A DNA stretch of 5,945 bases from Pontiella sp. (GTDB lineage Bacteria > Verrucomicrobiota > Kiritimatiellia > Kiritimatiellales > Pontiellaceae). Below, one piece after another: positions 1 to 5,945 of the stretch. A model generated the notes under the pieces. The model was not told the origin of the DNA. It did no database searches and saw nothing but the letters and a program-made list of their open reading frames with translations. The stretch is taken from positions 1-5,945 of the forward strand of contig JAOZSZ010000097.1 of NCBI GenBank assembly GCA_029939385.1, read 5' to 3'. Both the position numbers and the translations under genes were made by a program. Positions within the stretch are counted from its first letter, which is position 1, and each line of letters starts with the position of its first letter.

Positions 1-885
1 CGTAATGGAACGCCGAGCCTTGCGGGCAATCGCCTCGGGCACCACCACTCGGTACTGAAGGTCTTCTAGCGCCCAAAGAATTTTCTCTAAATTAATTTTT
101 TTCATATTAGGGCAAATGGCCCGATCTGTGACCGAATAAAACTTTTTCCCCGGGTTTTCATTCCGCAGGCGATAGAGGATCCCCATCTCCGTGGCGACAA
201 TAAATTCTTGGGCATCCGACGCTTGAGCAAACGAGCACATTTGGCCGGTCGAGAGCAGTTCGTCGGCGAGCTCGCGAATGGGCAATGGACACTCGGGATG
301 GGCCATCACGACCGCATCGGGGTGAGCCGCCGTTTCACGTAAAAGATCGATGTCGCGGATGCGCGAATGGGTCGGACAATAGCCATCCCAAATAATCATC
401 TCCCGCCCGAGTTGCTTCTGCACGTGGTGGCCCAAGTGAGTGTCAGGAACAAAGATCACCTCTTGATCCAATGGAACCGATTCCACAATCGCCTTGGCAT
501 TAGCCGAGGTACAGCAGAGGTCGCTTTCGGCCTTCACCGCGGCACTGCTATTGACATAAGTAACCACGACCGCGCCGGGGTGTTTCGCTTTTTCAGCGCG
601 GAGTTGGTCGGCGGTAATCATATCGGCCATAGGACAACCGGCAAAGGGGTCAGGAAGTAGAATTGTTTTTTCAGGGCTAAGGATCGCCGCGGTTTCGGCC
701 ATGAAATGCACCCCACAAAAAACAATCACCTCTTCATCAAGCTCGGCCGCTTTCCGGCTAAGCTCCAACGAATCGCCGGTAAAATCGGCAATCGCCTGCA
801 CTTCGTCGGGCTCATAGTTATGGGCAATAATAATAGCCCCGCGCTCCCGCTTCAGTTCTTGTATTCTTTCTTCAATCGATTTCAT
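1..885 (-). CDS. nadA: Quinolinate synthase NadA (3' end cut by window edge)
   Basis: This gene encodes the [4Fe-4S] enzyme that condenses iminoaspartate (made by NadB) with dihydroxyacetone phosphate to give quinolinate, the cytoplasmic precursor of NAD. I translated 295 codons from the ATG at 885-883; no stop is reached. The family's short form is about 300 residues, so only a few C-terminal residues should be missing. Cluster ligands are visible as C84 (in GCPMADM), C170 (GYCPTH) and C258 (ICPNMK), in the spacing of the Thermotoga enzyme (81/168/254). Other conserved blocks are AHNYEPDEVQ (H22, Y24), FTGDSLELSR (S39), VTYVNSSAAVKAESD (Y110, N112), CCTSAN (S127) and AHPECP (H196, E198). The substrate and cluster pockets therefore look complete. 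A Shine-Dalgarno AAGGAA lies 5 nt before the ATG. The gene is downstream of icd in the same direction, but a 127-bp gap with its own candidate promoter suggests separate transcription. NadB is not in the window. Confidence 0.97.
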   Translation of the reverse strand, partial: MKSIEERIQELKRERGAIIIAHNYEPDEVQAIADFTGDSLELSRKAAELDEEVIVFCGVHFMAETAAILSPEKTILLPDPFAGCPMADMITADQLRAEKAKHPGAVVVTYVNSSAAVKAESDLCCTSANAKAIVESVPLDQEVIFVPDTHLGHHVQKQLGREMIIWDGYCPTHSRIRDIDLLRETAAHPDAVVMAHPECPLPIRELADELLSTGQMCSFAQASDAQEFIVATEMGILYRLRNENPGKKFYSVTDRAICPNMKKINLEKILWALEDLQYRVVVPEAIARKARRSIT

Positions 886-890
886 GGAAT

Positions 891-910
891 TTCCTTAACT
901 GAGCGCAGTT
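891..910 (-). promoter_or_regulatory. nadA ribosome binding site with adjoining small hairpin
   Basis: On the minus strand, AAGGAA (896-891) lies 5 nt before the nadA ATG and is a good Shine-Dalgarno. Directly upstream, 897-910 reads as an inverted repeat, AACTG-4 nt-CAGTT. In the mRNA this could fold into a 5-bp stem abutting the ribosome site. The RBS is secure; a regulatory role for the hairpin is only a guess, because a 5-bp stem can arise by chance. Confidence 0.6.
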
Positions 911-942
911 AAAATGAAGCGCCGAATAAACACAAAACAAAA

Positions 943-964
943 ATAATACTAATTTGGTATTATA
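943..964 (-). promoter_or_regulatory. Candidate nadA promoter -10 overlapped by a 21-bp operator-like dyad
   Basis: Positions 943-963 form a perfect inverted repeat, ATAATAC-7 nt-GTATTAT. On the minus strand a consensus -10 hexamer, TATAAT, occupies 964-959, so it sits inside one arm of the dyad. Transcription would start near 952, giving nadA a leader of about 65 nt. No good -35 box is found at 16-18 bp spacing (the best is near GCTCGT), so the promoter may need help or may be a chance A+T-rich match. The layout, a dyad covering the -10 and the start point, is what one expects of a repressor site. I could not match it to a known NAD regulator motif (NadR, NiaR, NrtR, NadQ). Confidence 0.4.
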
Positions 965-1012
965 TACAAAGCCCCAATAAAACGAGCCGCTTAAGCTTTA
1001 TTTCATCTCTCC

Positions 1013-3288
<2,276 letters not shown>

Positions 3289-3375
3289 AAATGAGTTAGG
3301 TAGAAGATCGCTTTTTAAGGTGTGAATCAATACCAAATTCAAGGGATACCTAATCCATCCCGCGAGATCCTAAAT

Positions 3376-3909
3376 TTAGAAATCTACTCTCTTGGCTTTA
3401 TAAAGCATCCAAGCCGCCAGCGTTTTGGCATCGGCAATTTGGTTAGAGCGAATCATTTCATCCATCTCGGCTTCGGAAAGAAGAAGAGTTTCAATATTTT
3501 CATCCTCATCGAATGCCGTTTCAACCTGCTCAGAAACCTCCGCGTAATAGACATCAATCCGCTCGGTGCAATATCCAACGCCAGGAAAAATAGGCCCCAA
3601 AAGCTTTAATGATTTAGAAATATAACCCGTCTCCTCCCGCAATTCCCGTGCCGCGGAAACCGCCTCAGCCTCACCGAGGTCGCAATTCCCCGCCACCACC
3701 TCAAAACAGACCCGCTCCATCGCCTTACGAAACTGACGAATAAATACAAACCGCCCATCAGACAATTGCGGAATAATGGCCACGGCCACGCCATGTTGCA
3801 CAATCTCGCGTACCGATCGCCGCCCATCTTCCAACTCCACATCCAACACATCCACACTCAGAATACGCCCCTGATAAACCGTCTTCCGTGAAAGCGTTTT
3901 TTCGTACAT
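3376..3909 (-). CDS. Nudix hydrolase, ADP-ribose / NDP-sugar pyrophosphatase type
   Basis: This is a cytoplasmic Mg2+-dependent pyrophosphohydrolase, probably splitting ADP-ribose (or a related NDP-sugar) into AMP and a sugar phosphate. The 177 residues fit the NudF/ADPRase subgroup. The Nudix box runs from G74 to Y96: G-x5-E80-x7-R88-E89-L-R-E92-E93-T-G95-Y, with all metal-binding glutamates present. Other subgroup features are the short N-terminal strand region, RQFR at 58-61, PGVGYCTERIDVYYA (109-123) in the place of the usual loop SPG..SE, and DEDENIE (134-140). One departure is FEVVAG before the box, where this family normally has E(L/V)PAG, so the proline is missing. The final box residue is Y rather than I/L/V. 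The ATG at 3909 has GGAG 8 nt upstream, and an in-frame TAA lies just before, so the start is secure. It is divergent from dgt and upstream of icd. The exact substrate cannot be read from the sequence. Confidence 0.9.
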   Translation of the reverse strand: MYEKTLSRKTVYQGRILSVDVLDVELEDGRRSVREIVQHGVAVAIIPQLSDGRFVFIRQFRKAMERVCFEVVAGNCDLGEAEAVSAARELREETGYISKSLKLLGPIFPGVGYCTERIDVYYAEVSEQVETAFDEDENIETLLLSEAEMDEMIRSNQIADAKTLAAWMLYKAKRVDF

Positions 3910-3924
3910 TTTTTCTTCTCCGGT

Positions 3925-3953
3925 TTGATCTTAATAACAACCTCCTTTATAGT
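3925..3953 (+). promoter_or_regulatory. dgt promoter, placed for a leaderless transcript
   Basis: TTGATC (3925-3930, 4/6 match to the -35) and TATAGT (3948-3953, 5/6 match to the -10) have the ideal 17-bp spacing. Only 8 nt (CCTCCACC) separate the -10 from the dgt ATG at 3962. A start 6-9 nt after the -10 would fall at or within a base or two of the ATG. Consistent with this, the pyrimidine-rich stretch before the ATG has no Shine-Dalgarno. Confidence 0.5.
3946..3951 (-). promoter_or_regulatory. Candidate -10 element for the Nudix gene
   Basis: The minus strand reads TATAAA here, a 5/6 match to the -10 consensus. It would give a start near 3939 and a leader of about 30 nt containing the GGAG ribosome site (3921-3918). 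No good -35 is seen at standard spacing. The element overlaps the dgt -10 on the opposite strand. Confidence 0.3.
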
Positions 3954-3961
3954 CCTCCACC

Positions 3962-5107
3962 ATGAACCACGCGAGAATAGATTGGGAAACCACCGAAAAG
4001 AACCACCTTGCTCCTTATGCCACACAGAGCGCTGAAAGCTTAGGACGCCGCCATCCCGAGGCGCCCCATCCCCTGCGCTCATGCTTCTCCCGCGATCGCG
4101 ACCGCATTCTTCACAGCAAATGTTTTCGACGGCTAGAATACAAAACGCAGGTCTTCGTGAATGGCATGGCCGACCACTATCGTACGCGCCTAACGCATAC
4201 CATGGAAATGACCGCCGTTGGCCGCACCCTCGCCCGTATCCTCAAAGTTAATGAGGACCTAACAGAATCCATCTGCCTCGCACACGACATTGGCCACAGC
4301 CCCTTTGGACACGCCGGAGAAGATGTGCTCGCCGACTTAATGCAAAACAACGGCGGATTTGACCACAATCTACAAAGCCTGCGCTGCATCGAAACCATTG
4401 AGTCGCCCTACCCCAATTTCCAAGGCTTGAATCTTACCTGGGAAGTCCGCGCCGGATTGCTTAAACACGAAGCCAGTATTGAAGGAGCCGAACTCGATGG
4501 TCATCCCATTGGACCCTTCCAATCCTTAGAAGCTCAGATCTCCGATATTGCCGACGACATGACCTACCATGCGCACGACGTCGACGACGGCCTCGAAGCC
4601 GGAATCGTCACCCTCGCCCAATTAGAGCAAACCGAATTCTGGCGCATGGCCGCTTCCACCACCAAAAATCGCTACCCCAACCTTTCCGAAAATCAATTTC
4701 TACGCGCCACCATCCGAAACCTACTCGAACTACAAATGCTCAACGTCATCGAGCACTCGACGCAAACGTTAGAAAAATACGCGCCAACCCATGTCCGAGA
4801 AGCCATGTCCACCCCAAAACGCGCCATCGACTTCACCCCCGACATGAAAGAAATTCTCTCTCAATTCACCGCCTTCATGTTCGAACACCTCTATTTCCAC
4901 CACGGCGTTGCCGATGCCACGCAAAGTGCGGTGGGCATGATGCGAAAGTTATTCCTTCACTATATCGAACATCCCGAAACCATGGGACGCAAAGCCCGGG
5001 CACGGATTGAAAACGAGGGGCTATGGCGCACGGCATGCGATTATGTTTCGGGCTGTACGGATCGCTACGCCATCGAGGAATACAAACGGTTTAAGCTCGG
5101 CGTTTAA
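3962..5107 (+). CDS. dgt: Deoxyguanosinetriphosphate triphosphohydrolase-like HD-domain protein
   Basis: This gene encodes a cytoplasmic HD-superfamily enzyme that removes triphosphate from dGTP or other dNTPs, giving the deoxynucleoside, and so controls dNTP pools. At 381 residues it fits the shorter Dgt-like (type 2) subfamily rather than the ~500-residue E. coli enzyme. Family blocks in order are SLGRRHPE (26-33), RDRDRILHSKCFRRLEYKTQ (44-63), RTRLTHTMEM (74-83), LAHDIGHSPFGHAGE (106-120) and SDIADDMTYHAHDVDDG (194-210). The metal-binding H...HD...D set is H79, H108-D109 and D198. Y202 and D206 align with the nucleotide-contacting Y315 and D319 of SAMHD1, as I align them. The ATG at 3962 is the first possible start, since TAG precedes it in frame by three codons. 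It has no ribosome site but a well-placed promoter, suggesting a leaderless mRNA. The gene is divergent from the Nudix gene and ends convergently with the YkgJ-type gene. The preferred dNTP is not evident. Confidence 0.95.
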   Translation: MNHARIDWETTEKNHLAPYATQSAESLGRRHPEAPHPLRSCFSRDRDRILHSKCFRRLEYKTQVFVNGMADHYRTRLTHTMEMTAVGRTLARILKVNEDLTESICLAHDIGHSPFGHAGEDVLADLMQNNGGFDHNLQSLRCIETIESPYPNFQGLNLTWEVRAGLLKHEASIEGAELDGHPIGPFQSLEAQISDIADDMTYHAHDVDDGLEAGIVTLAQLEQTEFWRMAASTTKNRYPNLSENQFLRATIRNLLELQMLNVIEHSTQTLEKYAPTHVREAMSTPKRAIDFTPDMKEILSQFTAFMFEHLYFHHGVADATQSAVGMMRKLFLHYIEHPETMGRKARARIENEGLWRTACDYVSGCTDRYAIEEYKRFKLGV

Positions 5108-5113
5108 ACCTAA

Positions 5114-5128
5114 GAACAAACGTTGTTC
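5114..5128. terminator. Small hairpin between convergent genes, possible bidirectional terminator
   Basis: GAACAA-ACG-TTGTTC forms a perfect 6-bp stem with a 3-nt loop, filling the 23-bp gap between the dgt stop and the stop of the convergent minus-strand gene. Its position fits a shared terminator. However, the stem is A+T-rich and no long T tract follows on either strand (ATTTAAAC on the plus strand, TTAGGTTTAAAC on the minus strand), so it would be weak. Confidence 0.4.
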
Positions 5129-5130
5129 AT

Positions 5131-5463
5131 TTAAACTTCCCTCAGTTCATCCAGCGCCGGGCACCCCTCGGGCACACGCCATGCGTGGGGAAAGGAACGG
5201 CACTGTTCAGGCCGTGCGGTATAGATTCCACATTGATCGCCATCGAGAAAAAAACAACTGCCGTCGGGTTTATCGAGAAGCGCCAGCTGAATCCGGTTGG
5301 ATGCCAAGCGGGTATGGATCTCGATAAAGTCAGGCTCCGCGAGCTTCAGATGGTTCGCCAGCGTGGTGATGTCGTGGTTCGTCAGCAACACCGCACCGGT
5401 CCACCGGCAGCAATCGCCGCAACCCGCACACTTAAATTCCTTTAATAAACCCTGATCCAGCAT
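5131..5463 (-). CDS. YkgJ-type cysteine-cluster protein (zinc/iron-chelating domain)
   Basis: This is a small protein of the YkgJ family, in which conserved cysteines are thought to bind zinc or an iron-sulfur cluster; the biological role is unknown. From the ATG at 5463 it has 110 residues. The N-terminal motif CAGCGDCCRW (C12, C15, C18, C19) is followed by C70 (GSCFFLDGDQC), C78 (CGIYTARPEQC), C88 (QCRSFP) and C101. The C-F-L...C-x-I-Y-x-x-R-P-x-x-C-R-x-F-P pattern is diagnostic. There is no signal peptide or membrane segment, so it should be cytoplasmic. The chosen start has AAGGG 10 nt upstream. An in-frame TTG at 5529 would add 22 residues, also with a purine-rich site (AAAAGG), but those residues lie before the usual family start and a candidate promoter lies within that stretch. 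It converges with dgt and is divergent from the lipoprotein gene. Confidence 0.88.
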   Translation of the reverse strand: MLDQGLLKEFKCAGCGDCCRWTGAVLLTNHDITTLANHLKLAEPDFIEIHTRLASNRIQLALLDKPDGSCFFLDGDQCGIYTARPEQCRSFPHAWRVPEGCPALDELREV

Positions 5464-5500
5464 TGGACATATTCCCTTAATAAGCCGTCTGAATGCGTTG

Positions 5501-5529
5501 ACAATAGGTGAAATTAAAGACACATTCAA
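5501..5529 (-). promoter_or_regulatory. Candidate promoter for the YkgJ-type gene
   Basis: On the minus strand, TTGAAT (5529-5524) and TATTGT (5506-5501) are spaced by 17 bp; each matches consensus at 4 of 6 positions. Transcription would start near 5493, upstream of the AAGGG ribosome site (5478-5474). This supports the ATG at 5463 as the start codon over the TTG at 5529. Confidence 0.35.
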
Positions 5530-5534
5530 CCTTT

Positions 5535-5562
5535 TGCATCCATTTACGGTAAATGCGATGTA
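5535..5562. repeat. Long dyad symmetry in the divergent intergenic region
   Basis: The core CATTTAC-G-GTAAATG (5541-5555) is a perfect 15-base inverted repeat. Flanking it, TGCATC (5535-5540) pairs with GATGTA (5557-5562) apart from one G-T pair and a one-base bulge at 5556. Together this is about 13 paired positions ending 32 nt before the lipoprotein ATG. It could be an operator for a dimeric regulator, or a hairpin in the leader of the lipoprotein mRNA. No T tract follows, so a terminator is unlikely. The function is not known. Confidence 0.55.
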
Positions 5563-5594
5563 TTAGAGTAAACTCGAAGAAAGGATCAAGAGAG

Positions 5595-5945
5595 ATGTTC
5601 AATAAATTGGTAAAAACAAAGATTTTAATGGTACTCCCCGTTGCTGCCGCACTGGTACTCACCGGTTGCGATGAGGAAGAAACGATTGCTGCCAGTGCTG
5701 CGGAGGAACAAGTCGACTTGTCCCAAACCGAAGACCTTTTCGCCCAGCCGATCAAAGCCAACCCGCTCACCTCCGACCCCACTACCGTCATGGTTCGTGT
5801 GAATGGAGAAGGCATCACCCGCGGTGAAATTCTCGAAGTCCTCAATGTAACCATGCAGCAGGTTGCCAGTCAGGTTCCGCCCCAGCAACTTCAGCAGGTG
5901 CAGGCACAGATGTATGGCAACATCCAGGAACAGCTCATTACCAAG
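5595..5945 (+). CDS. Lipoprotein with SurA-like N-terminal region, probable peptidylprolyl isomerase/chaperone (3' end cut)
   Basis: The first 117 codons of an exported lipoprotein are present; the reading frame is open to the window end. Residues 1-25 are a lipoprotein signal peptide: K4, K7 and K9, a hydrophobic core (ILMVLPVAAALVL) and the lipobox LTGC with C25 as the lipidated residue. An acidic, presumably flexible linker (about 26-62) follows. The stretch from V65, VMVRVNGEGITRGEI, resembles the first strand and helix of SurA/PrsA-type chaperones (V-x-R-V-N-G-x-x-I-T-R-x-E). A glutamine-rich helix (87-114) then follows. The PpiC/parvulin domain expected in such proteins would lie beyond the window, so isomerase activity is inferred only. 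The ATG at 5595 has AAAGGA 9 nt upstream. D26 at position +2 after the lipid cysteine would favour inner-membrane retention under E. coli Lol rules, which may not apply in this host. Confidence 0.75.
   Translation, partial: MFNKLVKTKILMVLPVAAALVLTGCDEEETIAASAAEEQVDLSQTEDLFAQPIKANPLTSDPTTVMVRVNGEGITRGEILEVLNVTMQQVASQVPPQQLQQVQAQMYGNIQEQLITK

Noticed and set aside
965..1000. AAAGC...GCTTT pairing downstream of the icd stop as a terminator
   Set aside because: A 5-bp stem with a loop over 20 nt and no following run of T on the transcribed strand is not a credible rho-independent terminator.
3343..3361. GGGAT-9 nt-ATCCC hairpin downstream of the Nudix gene
   Set aside because: It has only five base pairs, a large loop and no T tract on the minus strand, so I do not call it a terminator.
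3941..3948. Perfect Shine-Dalgarno-like AAAGGAGG on the minus strand between dgt and the Nudix gene
   Set aside because: No start codon follows at usable spacing, and an in-frame TAA separates it from the Nudix start, which has its own GGAG. It overlaps the -10 region and is probably a by-product of the pyrimidine-rich plus strand.
5498..5503. Consensus -35 hexamer TTGACA upstream of the lipoprotein gene
   Set aside because: At 16-18 bp spacing the best -10 is CACATT (3/6), too weak to call a promoter; TATTAG at 5561 is far beyond standard spacing.
5477..5888. Minus-strand open frames opposite the lipoprotein gene
   Set aside because: They run antisense to a gene with a clear signal peptide, lipobox and RBS, and show no recognisable family features.

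Overview
The window is an ordinary chromosomal stretch of housekeeping genes from a bacterium with about 50% G+C. A lipoprotein with a SurA-like N-terminal region suggests a diderm (Gram-negative-type) cell. A Verrucomicrobiota/PVC-type or proteobacterial host would fit, but nothing here settles the taxon. I see no rRNA, tRNA, CRISPR array, insertion sequence or phage gene.

Layout: three genes run leftwards, in transcription order a Nudix ADP-ribose/NDP-sugar hydrolase (3376-3909), monomeric NADP-dependent isocitrate dehydrogenase icd (1013-3238) and quinolinate synthase nadA (1-885, missing its last few codons at the window edge). The gaps between them (about 137 and 127 bp) are A+T-rich and each holds a candidate promoter. 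They may therefore be separate units or a loosely coupled cluster rather than a tight operon. Rightwards, and divergent from the Nudix gene across only 52 bp, lies a dgt-family HD-domain dNTP triphosphohydrolase (3962-5107). Its 3' end converges on a small YkgJ-type cysteine-cluster protein on the minus strand (5131-5463), with a small hairpin between them. Beyond a 131-bp divergent intergenic region, a lipoprotein resembling the N terminus of SurA/parvulin-type periplasmic chaperones starts at 5595 and runs off the window.

How the genes relate: nadA makes the NAD precursor quinolinate, icd reduces NADP+ while making 2-oxoglutarate, and the Nudix enzyme probably hydrolyses ADP-ribose, a breakdown product of NAD. 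The left half thus has a loose pyridine-nucleotide theme. The Nudix and Dgt proteins are both nucleotide-clearing hydrolases and appear to share overlapping -10 elements in their divergent promoter.

The most interesting signals are regulatory: a dgt promoter placed so that the transcript would begin at or next to the start codon (leaderless, no Shine-Dalgarno), a 7-7-7 dyad overlapping a perfect -10 box upstream of nadA, and a long dyad upstream of the lipoprotein gene. I found no convincing evidence of a previously undescribed multi-gene system.
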